A stretch of DNA of 64,000 nucleotides from Allopusillimonas soli (GTDB lineage: Bacteria; Pseudomonadota; Gammaproteobacteria; Burkholderiales; Burkholderiaceae_B), in NCBI RefSeq assembly GCF_004153445.1, contig NZ_SDQC01000009.1, positions 1-64,000 on the forward strand, given 5' to 3'. Of the stretch, positions 36,064 through 47,671 are shown piece by piece. The first letter of the stretch is position 1. The number at the start of each line of letters is the position of its first letter. Made by a program: the position numbers and the translations under genes. The notes under the pieces were generated by a model. It made no database searches. It worked only from the letters and a program-made list of their open reading frames with translations, and was not told where the DNA came from.

Positions 36064-37710
36064 CTACATGCCGTTGTAGACCGGGCCTTCTCCGCCCTGG
36101 GGCGCCACCCAAACGATGTTCTGCGTAGGGTCCTTGATGTCGCAGGTCTTGCAATGTACGCAGTTCTGCGCATTGATCTGCAATCTGTCTTTTCCGTCGT
36201 CATCCGTCACGAATTCATAGACGCCTGCCGGACAGTAGCGGGCCTCGGGTCCGCCAAACTTGGCCAGGTTGACATCGACCGGTATCGAAGCGTCTTTGAG
36301 CGTAAGGTGCACGGGCTCGTTTTCATCGTGATTGGTATTGGAAATGAACACCGAGCTGAGACGGTCGAACGTGAGCTTGCCGTCCGGCTTGGGATATTCG
36401 ATGCGGGGACAGTCGGCCGCAGGCTGAAGACAGGCATGGTCGGGCTTGCTGTGATGCAGCGTCCAGGGCATTTTGCCCTTGAGCAGCCACTGTTCTATGC
36501 CGGTCATGAGCGTGGCTATGGTGCGGCCTTTTTTGAACCATTGCTTGAAATTGCGGGCCTTGTTCAGCTCGGCGTGCAGCCAGGAATCCTTGAACAGGGC
36601 AGGGTAGGCGGTAAGCTCGTCCTGGCTGCGTCCGGCCTTGAGCGCTTCGAATGCGGCCTCGGCGGCCATGGAGCCCGTCTTGATGGCGGAGTGGCTGCCT
36701 TTGATGCGCGACGCATTCAGAAAGCCTGCTTCACAGCCGACAAGGGCGCCGCCCGGAAAGACGACCTTAGGCAGGCAGGTGAGTCCGCCCGCGGTCAGTG
36801 CCCGTGCGCCATAGGAAATGCGTTTGCCACCTTCGAAGGTGGGCCGAATGGCGGGGTGGGTTTTGTAGCGCTGGAACTCCTCAAAGGGCGAAAGCCATGG
36901 GTTGGCGTAGTCGAGTCCAACGACCATGCCCACTGCAACCAGGTTGTCGTTGAGGTGATACAGGAAGGACCCGCCATAGGTGTCGGAGTCCAGCGGCCAG
37001 CCGGCGGTATGCACGACCAGACCGGGCTTGCTTTGAGATGGGTCGACTTCCCACAATTCCTTGATGCCGATGCCGTAGCTTTGCGGATCACAGTCGGCGT
37101 CGAGCTTGTAGCGGGCAATGAGCTCGCGGCCAAGCTGGCCGCGCGAGCCTTCGGCAAAGATGGTGTATCGCGCGTGCAACTCCATGCCGGGCTGGTAGGC
37201 ATCGGTGTGGCTGCCGTCGCGTGCAATCCCCATGTCGCCTGTGGCGACGCCCTTTACCGCGCCGCTGTCGGTGTATAGCACTTCCACCGCAGCGAAGCCG
37301 GGGAAAATATCCACGCCCAGCGCTTCGGCCTGCTCGCCGAGCCAACGCGTAACATAGCCCAGGCGCACGATATAGTTGCCATGATTCCGGAAGCAGTCGG
37401 GCAGCATCCAGCCTGGGGTACCGCGCGCACCCTTTTCGGAGAGAAAAAGGAACTTGTCTTCGGTGACGGCGGTATCAAGCGGTGCACCTTTCTCCTTCCA
37501 GTCTGGAATGAGCTCTGCAAGCGCCTGGGGATCCATGACGGCGCCAGACAGGATATGCGCGCCAATTTCCGGCCCCTTTTCCAGCACGCACACGCTGACT
37601 TCGTGCTCGTGCTGGGCAGCCAATTGCTTGAGCCGTATGGCAGCTGCCAGGCCAGCAGGCCCTCCGCCTACCACGACGACATCGTACTCCATCGATTCGC
37701 GTTCAGCCAT
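36064..37710 (-). CDS. electron-transfer flavoprotein:ubiquinone oxidoreductase
   Basis: 548 residues, the normal length. FAD motif YDVVVVGGGPAGLAAAIRLKQ at the N-terminus, family motif GAHILSGAVMDPQAL, ubiquinone/membrane region in the middle, and a C-terminal 4Fe-4S site with Cys in RYCPAGVYEF and NCVHCKTCDIKDP. It passes electrons from ETF (acyl-CoA dehydrogenases) to ubiquinone. ATG 37710 follows CCAGGAGA on the minus strand; the open frame continues upstream but has no support. The thioesterase gene is divergent. Confidence 0.95.
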   Translation of the reverse strand: MAERESMEYDVVVVGGGPAGLAAAIRLKQLAAQHEHEVSVCVLEKGPEIGAHILSGAVMDPQALAELIPDWKEKGAPLDTAVTEDKFLFLSEKGARGTPGWMLPDCFRNHGNYIVRLGYVTRWLGEQAEALGVDIFPGFAAVEVLYTDSGAVKGVATGDMGIARDGSHTDAYQPGMELHARYTIFAEGSRGQLGRELIARYKLDADCDPQSYGIGIKELWEVDPSQSKPGLVVHTAGWPLDSDTYGGSFLYHLNDNLVAVGMVVGLDYANPWLSPFEEFQRYKTHPAIRPTFEGGKRISYGARALTAGGLTCLPKVVFPGGALVGCEAGFLNASRIKGSHSAIKTGSMAAEAAFEALKAGRSQDELTAYPALFKDSWLHAELNKARNFKQWFKKGRTIATLMTGIEQWLLKGKMPWTLHHSKPDHACLQPAADCPRIEYPKPDGKLTFDRLSSVFISNTNHDENEPVHLTLKDASIPVDVNLAKFGGPEARYCPAGVYEFVTDDDGKDRLQINAQNCVHCKTCDIKDPTQNIVWVAPQGGEGPVYNGM

Positions 37711-37858
37711 GTCGTTTCGATCTCCTGGTTTATATAATTTGATGCGGCCCCCGCAGGGCACGGACAGCATTTGATTGTATTGCAGTATGAGGCTTTCCCG
37801 CGAATTCACCAATGTATACTGGACAGCAAAACCAAGGGTTAACAACAGGTTAAGACAA

Positions 37859-38320
37859 ATGCAAAACAACGAGGCGCTCATTGCCGCGCTGCAGGATGCC
37901 GTTTTCCGGTGCAGCATACCCCTGCGATGGGGCGACATGGATGCCATGCGCCACGTCAACAACGCCGTTTACTTCCGCTTCTTCGAAGAGGCCCGCATGC
38001 GCATGCTCGATAACGCACAGGCAGTCGATCGCACGCGCCGCGGCTTTGTACTGGCGCACACGTCATGCGATTTTCTGCGCCCTCTTGTTTATCCGGGCAG
38101 CGTGGTGGTGGTGCAGATCATCCGACGGGTCGGACGCAGCAGTTTTGCGCTTGATGCCGTCATCGAGCGCGAAGACGAGCCTGGCGTTGCCTACGCGAAA
38201 GGGCACTACGTGGTTGTCGGCGTGGACATTGCCACCGGCCGCTCAATGCCGTGGCTGGAAGGCGAGCTCGAGCGGCTGGCCAAGGCGGTGAATCCTGCCG
38301 AGGTATCGCCCGCAGCGTAA
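37859..38320 (+). CDS. acyl-CoA thioesterase, hot-dog fold (4HBT family)
   Basis: 153 residues. The family motif LRWGDMDAMRHVNNAVYFRFFEEARMRML carries the catalytic Asp near residue 27, followed by RRGFVLAHTSCDFLRPL and VQIIRRVGRSSFALD. It hydrolyses short or medium acyl-CoA thioesters. The ATG at 37859 follows ACAGGTTAAGA; a longer frame from 37775 starts inside the divergent promoter region. Context is fatty-acid oxidation (ETF oxidoreductase, CoA-transferase). Confidence 0.88.
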   Translation: MQNNEALIAALQDAVFRCSIPLRWGDMDAMRHVNNAVYFRFFEEARMRMLDNAQAVDRTRRGFVLAHTSCDFLRPLVYPGSVVVVQIIRRVGRSSFALDAVIEREDEPGVAYAKGHYVVVGVDIATGRSMPWLEGELERLAKAVNPAEVSPAA

Positions 38321-38418
38321 AATCGTCACCGATATGAGTTTGTCATTTTCCCAAAACGCGGCGCTGGGGCAGTTGAACAGCGCCATAACTTCAAAGTATT
38401 GAAATAAGGACAGCAGTC

Positions 38419-39126
38419 ATGGATAAAGTCTATGCGAGTGCTGCGGAAGCGCTCAAGGGCGTCGTCGCAGACGGCCAGACCATCGCCGTGGGCGGCTTCG
38501 GCCTGTGCGGCATTCCCGAAGCCCTGATCGCGGCGCTGCGCGACTCCAACGTGCAGAACCTCACATGCGTCAGTAACAATGCCGGCGTGGACGATTTTGG
38601 GCTGGGCCAGCTGCTGACAACGCGTCAGATCAAGAAAATGATCGCCTCGTATGTGGGCGAGAACAAAGAGTTTGAGCGTCAATTCCTGGCTGGCGAACTG
38701 GAGCTTGAGTTCACCCCGCAAGGCACACTGGCTGAAAAGCTTCGCGCAGGCGGCGCCGGCATACCCGCCTTCTATACGCGCACTGGCGTGGGCACGGTGG
38801 TATCGGACGGCAAGGAAATCCGCGAGTTCGATGGCGAGCAATTCGTCATGGAGCGCGCCATCGTTCCCGATGTATCACTCGTCAAGGCCTACAAGGCCGA
38901 TCGCAGCGGCAACCTGGTGTTTCGCAAGACGGCACGCAATTTCAATCCCAATGTGGCCATGGCGGGGAAGATCACCGTGGTCGAGGTGGAAGAGATCGTG
39001 GAGCTGGGTGCGATCGATCCCGACGACGTACATCTGCCGGGCATCTACGTGCACCGCATCGTGCTCAACGCCAGTCCGGAGAAACGCATCGAGAAACGTA
39101 CTGTACGCAACGCGCAAGGAGCTTGA
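38419..39126 (+). CDS. scoA: 3-oxoacid CoA-transferase subunit A
   Basis: 235 residues. Family opening [25 protein letters not shown] near residues 15-37 and the [15 protein letters not shown] segment identify the alpha subunit of succinyl-CoA:3-ketoacid (or acetate/acetoacetate) CoA-transferase, which activates acetoacetate for thiolysis. Subunit B follows after three bases. A seven-base hairpin (38360-38384) lies in the region before the start. Confidence 0.93.
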   Translation: MDKVYASAAEALKGVVADGQTIAVGGFGLCGIPEALIAALRDSNVQNLTCVSNNAGVDDFGLGQLLTTRQIKKMIASYVGENKEFERQFLAGELELEFTPQGTLAEKLRAGGAGIPAFYTRTGVGTVVSDGKEIREFDGEQFVMERAIVPDVSLVKAYKADRSGNLVFRKTARNFNPNVAMAGKITVVEVEEIVELGAIDPDDVHLPGIYVHRIVLNASPEKRIEKRTVRNAQGA

Positions 39127-39129
39127 ATC

Positions 39130-39783
39130 ATGGCATGGGATCGTGAACAAATGGCAGCGCGCGCAGCGCGCGAACTGCAGGACGGTTTTTATGTGAACCT
39201 GGGCATAGGCATGCCGACACTGGTTGCCAATCATGTGCCGCCTGGTGTCGAAGTATGGCTGCAATCCGAAAACGGCTTGCTGGGTATCGGGCCTTTCCCG
39301 ACCGACGATGAAATCGATGCCGATCTTATCAACGCCGGCAAACAGACGGTGACGACGCTGCCAGGCTCTTCCATTTTCGCCTCGGCGGACTCCTTTGCGA
39401 TGATACGCGGAGGCAAGATCAACCTCGCCATTCTTGGGGCGATGCAGGTATCCGAAAAGGGCGATCTGGCCAACTGGATGATCCCGGGCAAGATGATCAA
39501 AGGCATGGGCGGCGCAATGGATCTGGTCGCCGGTGTGGGACGTGTGGTCATTCTCATGGACCACGTGGCCAAGAAAAAAGACGGCACCGAAGATTTCAAG
39601 CTGCTGCCCGAGTGCACGCTGCCTCTGACCGGCGTGGGTGTGGTGGATCTCATCATCACCGATCTGGGTGTCATGGAGGTGGGCGAGAACGGCCTGAAGC
39701 TCATCGAGCTCGCACCAGGCGTCACCGTTGATGAAATCAAGGCCAAGACGCCGGCCCGGCTCGATGTTTCCGCGGTAAGCTGA
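39130..39783 (+). CDS. scoB: 3-oxoacid CoA-transferase subunit B
   Basis: 217 residues. The catalytic Glu that forms the glutamyl-CoA thioester lies in [15 protein letters not shown] near residue 46; [13 protein letters not shown] and [23 protein letters not shown] are further family segments. It completes the enzyme with subunit A. The SD AAGGAG overlaps the end of scoA, implying coupled translation. Confidence 0.93.
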   Translation: MAWDREQMAARAARELQDGFYVNLGIGMPTLVANHVPPGVEVWLQSENGLLGIGPFPTDDEIDADLINAGKQTVTTLPGSSIFASADSFAMIRGGKINLAILGAMQVSEKGDLANWMIPGKMIKGMGGAMDLVAGVGRVVILMDHVAKKKDGTEDFKLLPECTLPLTGVGVVDLIITDLGVMEVGENGLKLIELAPGVTVDEIKAKTPARLDVSAVS

Positions 39784-39788
39784 AATCC

Positions 39789-41588
39789 ATGGCCACGCCA
39801 GCCAGCACCATCGCCGCACGTCTGTCTGCATTGCGGGCCGCCATGGCACAGCGTCAGCTCGACGCTTGCGTGTTTCTTACGGCGGACCCGCACCTGTCGG
39901 AGTACCTGCCGGATCATTGGCAGGGCCGCGCCTGGCTTAGCGGCTTCGAAGGATCGGCTGGCACGCTGGTGGTGACCGCCAGCCAGGCCGCACTCTGGAC
40001 CGACAGCCGCTATTGGGAACAGGCCGAAGGCGAGCTGGCGGGCACCGGCATCGCTGTCATGCGCGCCGGCGCGCTTGACGTGCCCGGGCCCAGTGCCTGG
40101 GCGGGTGAGACGCTTGTCAAAGGCGGGCGTGTCTGCATCGACGCGCGCACCCTGTCGCTGTCCGCACACAGGCAGTGGCAGAATGCCCTGCGCGCACACG
40201 ATATCGCCCTGGTTACAGATCAGGATGTCCTGGCTGATGTCTGGCGGAACCGCCCCGCCTTGCCTTGCAAGCCAGTGTACGAGCATCTTCCGCCGCATGC
40301 CTGCCGCACGCGTGCGGAGAACCTGGCGGGGGTGCGCGCCGGGATGCGTGAACAGGGCGCCGATTGGCACTGGCTATCCTCACTGGACGACATCGCCTGG
40401 CTGTTCAATCTGCGCGGCAGTGATGTCTCGTACAACCCTGTTTTTCTGGCCCACGCACTGATCGGAGCGGATGAGGCCCGATTGTTCGTGGCGCCTGGCA
40501 AGATCGGCGACGCCCTGCGCGAACAGCTCGGCAGCGAAGGCGTCCAGGTGCTCGATTATGAAGATGCGCCGGGAGTATTGGCCAGCCTGCCTGAAAACAG
40601 TGCACTACTGGTCGACCCCGACCGTTGCACGGCCAGTGCCCTGGCGGCAGCGGCCTATGTGCGCATCATCGAATCACTGAACCCTTCCCAGCGGTTGAAG
40701 TCCCGCAAGAACACAGCGGAAGCCGATAATGTGCGGGCCGTCATGGCGCAGGATGGCGCGGCGCTGTGCGAGTTCTTTGCCTGGCTGGAAGCCAATCTGG
40801 GGCGCGAGCGCATTACCGAGATATCGGTCGATGAGCAGATCTGCGCAGCGCGCGCGCGCAGGCCGGGCTTCGTAACGCCTAGTTTTGGCACCATCGCTGC
40901 CTATAACGCCAATGGCGCCATGCCTCACTACCATGCCACGCCCGAGGCGCATGCCGTCATCGAAGGCAGTGGCCTGCTGCTTATTGATTCGGGCGGACAG
41001 TATCTTGGCGGCACGACCGACATCACCCGCGTGGTACCCATAGGCACACCCAGCGAGGCCCAGAAGCGCGACTACACCTATGTGCTCAAAGGCATGATCG
41101 CATTGTCCTGCGCCGTCTTTCCGCGCGGCACCCCGGCGCCCATGCTGGATGTTCTGGCCCGCAACCCCATCTGGCAGGCCGGCGGCGAATACGGCCACGG
41201 AACCGGCCATGGCGTGGGCTATTTTCTGAATGTCCACGAGGGCCCCCAGTCCATTTCCTACCGTGCCCAGGTCAATCCGGACATGGCTTTTCTGCCGGGC
41301 ATGATTACCTCCAACGAGCCCGGCCTGTACCGGCCGGGCCGATGGGGCATACGCATCGAGAACCTGGTGCTGACCGTGCCGGCGATGGAAACCGAGTTTG
41401 GCGAGTTCCTCCGTTTCGAGACGCTGACCTTGTGCCCCATAGACACCCGCTGCATCGACGCTGCGCTGCTCACACAGGCTGAGTGCGACTGGCTCAACGC
41501 TTATCATGCGCAGGTGCGTGAGCGCCTTGCGCCTCTGGTGCGCGGCGAGGCGCTCGATTGGCTGCATGCGCGCACGGCTGCCCTCTGA
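39789..41588 (+). CDS. aminopeptidase P family protein (M24B)
   Basis: 599 residues, the long (about 600) form with two N-terminal creatinase-like domains and a C-terminal pita-bread domain. The metal ligands are all visible: two Asp in LLIDSGGQYLGGTTDITRV (about 400 and 411), His in HGTGHGVGYFLN (about 470), Glu in TSNEPGLYRPG (about 508) and Glu in GIRIENLVL (about 523). It removes N-terminal residues before proline. It is five bases after scoB, but shows no pathway link to it. Confidence 0.92.
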   Translation: MATPASTIAARLSALRAAMAQRQLDACVFLTADPHLSEYLPDHWQGRAWLSGFEGSAGTLVVTASQAALWTDSRYWEQAEGELAGTGIAVMRAGALDVPGPSAWAGETLVKGGRVCIDARTLSLSAHRQWQNALRAHDIALVTDQDVLADVWRNRPALPCKPVYEHLPPHACRTRAENLAGVRAGMREQGADWHWLSSLDDIAWLFNLRGSDVSYNPVFLAHALIGADEARLFVAPGKIGDALREQLGSEGVQVLDYEDAPGVLASLPENSALLVDPDRCTASALAAAAYVRIIESLNPSQRLKSRKNTAEADNVRAVMAQDGAALCEFFAWLEANLGRERITEISVDEQICAARARRPGFVTPSFGTIAAYNANGAMPHYHATPEAHAVIEGSGLLLIDSGGQYLGGTTDITRVVPIGTPSEAQKRDYTYVLKGMIALSCAVFPRGTPAPMLDVLARNPIWQAGGEYGHGTGHGVGYFLNVHEGPQSISYRAQVNPDMAFLPGMITSNEPGLYRPGRWGIRIENLVLTVPAMETEFGEFLRFETLTLCPIDTRCIDAALLTQAECDWLNAYHAQVRERLAPLVRGEALDWLHARTAAL

Positions 41589-41640
41589 TAAGGCCGCGCA
41601 GCCACAAAGCTCGCGTTATGTAACCACAATGGCTGCCTGA

Positions 41641-43362
<1,722 letters not shown>

Positions 43363-43381
43363 TGAGGGCCAAGGAGCAGCC

Positions 43382-44227
43382 ATGAAGCTATGCGGATTCG
43401 ACGTCGGACTGACCCGTCCGTTTTTCCTGATTGCAGGCCCCTGTGTCATTGAGTCGCGCGAACTGGCCTTTGAAACGGCGGGTGCGCTCAAGGAGCTGAC
43501 CGGCGAACTTGGCATTCCCTTCATCTACAAAAGCTCTTTCGACAAGGCCAACCGCAGTTCGGACAAATCCTACCGCGGGCCGGGCCAGGAAGAAGGCTTG
43601 CGTATCCTGGCCGATATTCGTTCGCAGCTTGGGGTGCCGGTGCTCACCGATGTGCATACCACTGAGCAGGTGGCCGAAGTCGCCAGCGTGGTCGATGTGC
43701 TCCAGACGCCCGCGTTTTTGTGCAGGCAGACGGATTTCATCCACGCCTGCGCGGCCACGCTCAAGCCGGTCAATATCAAGAAGGGCCAGTTCCTGGCGCC
43801 TCACGACATGACGCAGGTCGTCGCCAAGGCCAGGGCGGCGGCGCTGGCTGCCGGCGGAGATGGCAACAACATCATGGTGTGCGAACGGGGTGCGTCGTTC
43901 GGCTACAACAATCTGGTATCCGACATGCGGTCGCTGGCCATCATGCGCGAGACGCAATGCCCGGTGGTTTTCGATGCCACGCATTCAGTGCAACTGCCGG
44001 GCGGGCAAGGCACATCGTCGGGGGGGCAGCGCGAATTCGTCCCGGTGCTGGCGCGCGCCGCCGTGGCCGTCGGCGTGGCCGGCCTTTTCATGGAAACCCA
44101 TCCTGATCCCGATAAGGCGCTCTCCGATGGCCCGAACGCGGTCCGTATGGCGGACATGCGGCGTCTGCTGTCGTCGCTGCTTGAAATAGACCGCAGCGTG
44201 AAAGCCAGCGGCATCCTGCAGAACTAG
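43382..44227 (+). CDS. kdsA: 3-deoxy-8-phosphooctulonate synthase (KDO-8-P synthase)
   Basis: 281 residues, a TIM barrel. Motifs [33 protein letters not shown] and [12 protein letters not shown] are intact. Cys21 in IAGPC marks the metal-dependent class; the E. coli enzyme has Asn there. It condenses phosphoenolpyruvate with arabinose 5-phosphate to make the KDO precursor of lipopolysaccharide. SD AAGGAGCA. In many betaproteobacteria eno follows; here an efflux gene does. Confidence 0.96.
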   Translation: MKLCGFDVGLTRPFFLIAGPCVIESRELAFETAGALKELTGELGIPFIYKSSFDKANRSSDKSYRGPGQEEGLRILADIRSQLGVPVLTDVHTTEQVAEVASVVDVLQTPAFLCRQTDFIHACAATLKPVNIKKGQFLAPHDMTQVVAKARAAALAAGGDGNNIMVCERGASFGYNNLVSDMRSLAIMRETQCPVVFDATHSVQLPGGQGTSSGGQREFVPVLARAAVAVGVAGLFMETHPDPDKALSDGPNAVRMADMRRLLSSLLEIDRSVKASGILQN

Positions 44228-44277
44228 CTTTTCCGACAAGTATCTCGGCACGTTCCATGGCAATCGCATGGCGCGGC

Positions 44278-44321
44278 TTGTGGGGTAAACCCTTATGCGA
44301 TAAACTATTGACTCGTCAATA
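44278..44321 (+). promoter_or_regulatory. promoter and MarR-type operator for the efflux operon
   Basis: TTGTGG (44278-44283), 17 bases and TAAACT (44301-44306) precede a perfect inverted repeat TATTGAC-TC-GTCAATA (44306-44321). This overlaps the expected transcription start. The arrangement fits repression by the MarR protein encoded downstream. Confidence 0.6.
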
Positions 44322-44343
44322 ATTGATATATCCAAGGTTTTGA

Positions 44344-45957
44344 ATGGCTGCTACGCCAGTTACATCGGGCGCGTCCGGTGCGGGGCGCGTTCTTCCTGTT
44401 CGGCAATCGCTGCTGGCCATGATAGGCCTATGCTTTCTCAGCATGATTGTTGCCGTGGACCAGACCGTAGTGGGCACTGCACTGCCCACCGTTGCGGCCG
44501 AACTCAACGGTTTTGATTACTACGCCTGGGTTGCCACCTCTTATCTGCTCACTTGCGTCATTACGGTTCCCATATTCGGGCGACTGGGCGACTATTACGG
44601 TCGCAAGCCTTTCGTCATTGCGTCGGTCGTCGTATTCATCGGCTCATCCATCCTGTCCGGCCTTACGGAGTCCATGCTGCAATTGGTATTTACACGCGGC
44701 CTGCAGGGCATAGGCGGTGGCATGCTCATAGGTACCGCCTTCGCCTGCGTGCCCGACATGTTTCCCGATTCGCACGTGCGGCTGCGCTGGCAGATGATGC
44801 TGAGCGCATCGTTCGGCGTGGCCAACGGCTTCGGTCCGACGCTGGGCGGAATACTTACCCAGCATTTCGGCTGGCGCTCCATTTTTTTCATGACACTGCC
44901 GCTGGGCCTGGCAAGTCTCTATTTTCTTTGGCGCTATCTGCCCCATATCCGGCAGATGAAGGGAGAGAATGTACGGCTCGATTGGCGCGGCGCGCTGCTG
45001 CTCGCCCTGGGCTTGATCAGCCTGCAGTTTTTTGTGCAGTTTCTGCCGGAAGAGGGAGCCAGCCTGAATATGGTGCTGCTGGGCTGCGTCACCGCGCTGC
45101 TTTTCACGCTGCTGGTGTATTGGGAGAAGCGATGCGCCCATCCGTTGCTGCCGCTGGACATGTTCCGCAACAAGAGTCTGGCGGCCTTGTTCTGTCTGTC
45201 CTTGTTCGTCGGCTTCATCATGTTTGCCCTGCTGTATTACATTCCGCTGCTGCTGCAGGGCGGTTTCGGCCGCAACCCCCAGCAGGTGGGCCTGCTGATC
45301 ACCCCCATGGTGGTGTGTATTACCTTGGGCAGTGTGTCCAATGCGCGTATCGTGGTGCGGCTGTCCCGGCCCAATCACATGTTGTACGCGGGCTATGCCC
45401 TTCTTGTGCTGGCGTGCCTGGGCATGGTGTCGCTCTCGCCCGACACTTCGTTCTGGCTGATGCTGATATACATGATCATGGCGGGCCTGGGCCTGGGTTT
45501 CGTCATGCCCAATCTGACGGTGTTCGCGCAGGAAACGGCGGGTCGCGCGTTGCTGGGCATCTCCACAGCCATGCTGCAGTCGGTGCGCATGATAGGGGGG
45601 ATGCTCGGCACCGCCATAGTGGGCACGCTGGTTGGACACTATTACACCAGCGGACTGGCAGCGATGGTGCCGGAGCGGCAGGGCGCACCCTGGTTCGGCG
45701 TCCTGGGGGATCCGCAAGTACTGGTCAACCAGCACGTGCAAAGCGAATTCATCGGTACGCTGCAACGGCTCGGTCTCTATGGGGAAACCTTTATCGAATA
45801 TGCCCGCGTTGCGCTGGTGGACGCGGTGCATATGGGGTTGGCATCGGTTCTGCTGATCGCCCTCGTGGGGCTTTTCTGGGTGCATCGGCTGCCTCCCATA
45901 CATTTGTCGCGCGCAGCGGATACCACCGTGCGCCAGGAGCATACGACGCGTGACTGA
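44344..45957 (+). CDS. DHA2-family MFS multidrug efflux transporter
   Basis: 537 residues, about 14 membrane segments. Motif C-like and A-like sequences include LSMIVAVDQTVVGTALPTV in helix 1 and the loop FGRLGDYYGRKPF; GFGPTLGGILTQHFGWRSIFF is the family's helix-5 segment. It should export toxic compounds by proton antiport, in the EmrB/QacA style, though no EmrA partner is nearby. It is co-transcribed with a MarR regulator gene, whose start lies eight bases inside this gene. Confidence 0.9.
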   Translation: MAATPVTSGASGAGRVLPVRQSLLAMIGLCFLSMIVAVDQTVVGTALPTVAAELNGFDYYAWVATSYLLTCVITVPIFGRLGDYYGRKPFVIASVVVFIGSSILSGLTESMLQLVFTRGLQGIGGGMLIGTAFACVPDMFPDSHVRLRWQMMLSASFGVANGFGPTLGGILTQHFGWRSIFFMTLPLGLASLYFLWRYLPHIRQMKGENVRLDWRGALLLALGLISLQFFVQFLPEEGASLNMVLLGCVTALLFTLLVYWEKRCAHPLLPLDMFRNKSLAALFCLSLFVGFIMFALLYYIPLLLQGGFGRNPQQVGLLITPMVVCITLGSVSNARIVVRLSRPNHMLYAGYALLVLACLGMVSLSPDTSFWLMLIYMIMAGLGLGFVMPNLTVFAQETAGRALLGISTAMLQSVRMIGGMLGTAIVGTLVGHYYTSGLAAMVPERQGAPWFGVLGDPQVLVNQHVQSEFIGTLQRLGLYGETFIEYARVALVDAVHMGLASVLLIALVGLFWVHRLPPIHLSRAADTTVRQEHTTRD

Positions 45958-46381
45958 TACCGCATACTTCCAGGCCATTCAGCAACTGGGCCGTACGTAT
46001 CGTTCGGTCATGACGGCTTTCGAAACCGCGATCGGACATTCCATGCCGCGATGGCGTATCCTCCTGAGACTGCACCAGGACGGAGAGATGTCGCAGAAAC
46101 AGCTGGCTGCATGCCTGCCCATGGATCCCGCGGCATTGACCCGACATATCAAGGCCATAGAGGCCATGGGCTGGGTGGAGCGCCACAACGACCAACTCGA
46201 CAACAGGCTGACCAATGTAGCGCTGACAGAACCAGGCCGTACGCTGGTTGAAGAAGCCCTGCCGCGTCGCGCCGCCTTCATCCGGGATATGTTCGTGGAT
46301 CTGTCGCCGGAACAGGCCAACGCGCTCACCGAGCTTTTGCGTGCGCTGGAGTCGCGCATGCGCGGCGGCACTTCCAACTGA
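45950..46381 (+). CDS. MarR-family transcriptional regulator
   Basis: 143 residues. Winged-helix core MPRWRILLRLHQDGEMSQKQLAACLPMDPAALTRHIKAIEAMGWVERH with the wing NRLTNVALTEPGR. It overlaps the efflux gene and probably represses it through the palindrome at 44306-44321, being relieved by the pump's substrates. It is convergent with the thioredoxin-like gene, five bases apart. Confidence 0.9.
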   Translation: MTDTAYFQAIQQLGRTYRSVMTAFETAIGHSMPRWRILLRLHQDGEMSQKQLAACLPMDPAALTRHIKAIEAMGWVERHNDQLDNRLTNVALTEPGRTLVEEALPRRAAFIRDMFVDLSPEQANALTELLRALESRMRGGTSN

Positions 46382-46386
46382 GGGCG

Positions 46387-46770
46387 CTATCCGTGAGCTA
46401 GGCCCGCCAGCGGCCCCGGCCCACCAGCAATGCGCGGGCCTTCGGGGTTGTAGCGCGCCAGCAATTGTTCCAGATGGCTGATGTAAGGCAGCAGGGCGCC
46501 AAAGAAGACATTGCCGCGGTGATCCTGGATCAGCAAGGTGGGAAAGTTGTCCACGTCCTCGTCATCCAGAAATTCGGGATTTTCCTCAATATCTATCCAG
46601 GCAAAGGTGTATTGCGGCCATTTGTCAGCCAGTGCCTCGAAGTCGGGCTGGTAGTCGGTGCAACTGCGGCACCAGGCAGCGCAATAGCAGGCAATCACCA
46701 CGGTGTCGGGTGCATCGGCCAGGCGGGCGGCAAAGGCTTGGGCATTGTGCTGCGGGTCGAATACGGGCAT
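46387..46770 (-). CDS. thioredoxin-family protein
   Basis: 127 residues, a single thioredoxin domain without signal peptide. Active site CYCAAWCRSC (CxxC = CRSC) replaces the usual WCGPC; the cis-Pro is in DNFPTLLIQD. Without Gly-Pro between the cysteines the redox potential should differ from ordinary thioredoxins. The start at 46770 (MPVFDPQHN) is preferred to an ATG seven codons upstream. Partner proteins are unknown. Confidence 0.85.
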   Translation of the reverse strand: MPVFDPQHNAQAFAARLADAPDTVVIACYCAAWCRSCTDYQPDFEALADKWPQYTFAWIDIEENPEFLDDEDVDNFPTLLIQDHRGNVFFGALLPYISHLEQLLARYNPEGPRIAGGPGPLAGLAHG

Positions 46771-46850
46771 GATGAATCGTAAGGGTTGCAAGACAAACCC
46801 GGGCGGGTTTGACTATGATGATAACCCTGATGTCATCCCGAGACCGGCCA

Positions 46851-47645
46851 ATGAGTGAATCCGATATTGTTGTACGCCGTCCGCCCCGCGATGCCACGGG
46901 CATGAGCGCGGTAATGCGGGCGTTCAAGCGCGCGGCCATTACGCAGTGCCATCCCAAGATGCTCGCTGCGCTTTTCCTGCCGTTTTTCATCGCCCTGCTG
47001 GGCGCCATCGTGCTGTTGTGGGCGTTCTGGGCTCCGCTTACCGGCTGGCTCAGCGCGGAATCGGCGGACTGGGACATCATCAACCATGTCGATGCCTGGA
47101 TGGTCGCCATTGGCCTGTTCTCGATCAAGCTCTACCTGATTCCCATTCTGGCGGCCGGCATCCTGCTCCCTTTGTCGGGCATATTGGGCCTGATCATTGC
47201 CGCCGTCTTCGTCATGCCCATCGTGCTCCGGCACCTGGAAAAGCACGACTATCCAGGCTTGAAGCGGCAAGGGCAGTACGCCACCGCCGTCAGCGGCTGG
47301 AATGCCGTTTGGGTGGGCGGGCTGTTCGGCATCGGCTGGCTGCTCACCATGCCGCTATGGCTGATTCCGCCATTGGCGATTCTGCTGCCTGTGTGCTGGT
47401 GGGCATTTGCATTTACCCGCATGTTGAGCGTGGACGCCATTGTGGAGCACGCCAGTTCGCGCGAGCGCCGTATTGTCTGGCGCCAGCACCGCGGCCAGCT
47501 CTGGACCATAGGCCTGATCATGGCGCTTGTCAATTTAATGCCGCCAGCGTGGTTGGTGCTGCCCGTCTTTTCGGCGCTGGTCTATGCCCACTTCAGCCTG
47601 GACGCCCTGCGCCGGCTGCGCGCGGACGGCACCATCGATGTCTGA
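46851..47645 (+). CDS. EI24-domain (CysZ-like) membrane protein
   Basis: 264 residues with four to five hydrophobic segments. The FKRAAITQCHPKMLAALFLPFF opening and the LLTMPLWLIPPLAILLPVCWWAFAFTRML segment match EI24/CysZ-like membrane proteins of betaproteobacteria. CysZ members move sulfate, but this branch is uncharacterised. It precedes the MoCF-domain gene by 26 bases and is probably co-transcribed with it. Confidence 0.75.
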   Translation: MSESDIVVRRPPRDATGMSAVMRAFKRAAITQCHPKMLAALFLPFFIALLGAIVLLWAFWAPLTGWLSAESADWDIINHVDAWMVAIGLFSIKLYLIPILAAGILLPLSGILGLIIAAVFVMPIVLRHLEKHDYPGLKRQGQYATAVSGWNAVWVGGLFGIGWLLTMPLWLIPPLAILLPVCWWAFAFTRMLSVDAIVEHASSRERRIVWRQHRGQLWTIGLIMALVNLMPPAWLVLPVFSALVYAHFSLDALRRLRADGTIDV

Positions 47646-47671
47646 TTTTCCATTTTCCGGGTTTCCATGCC

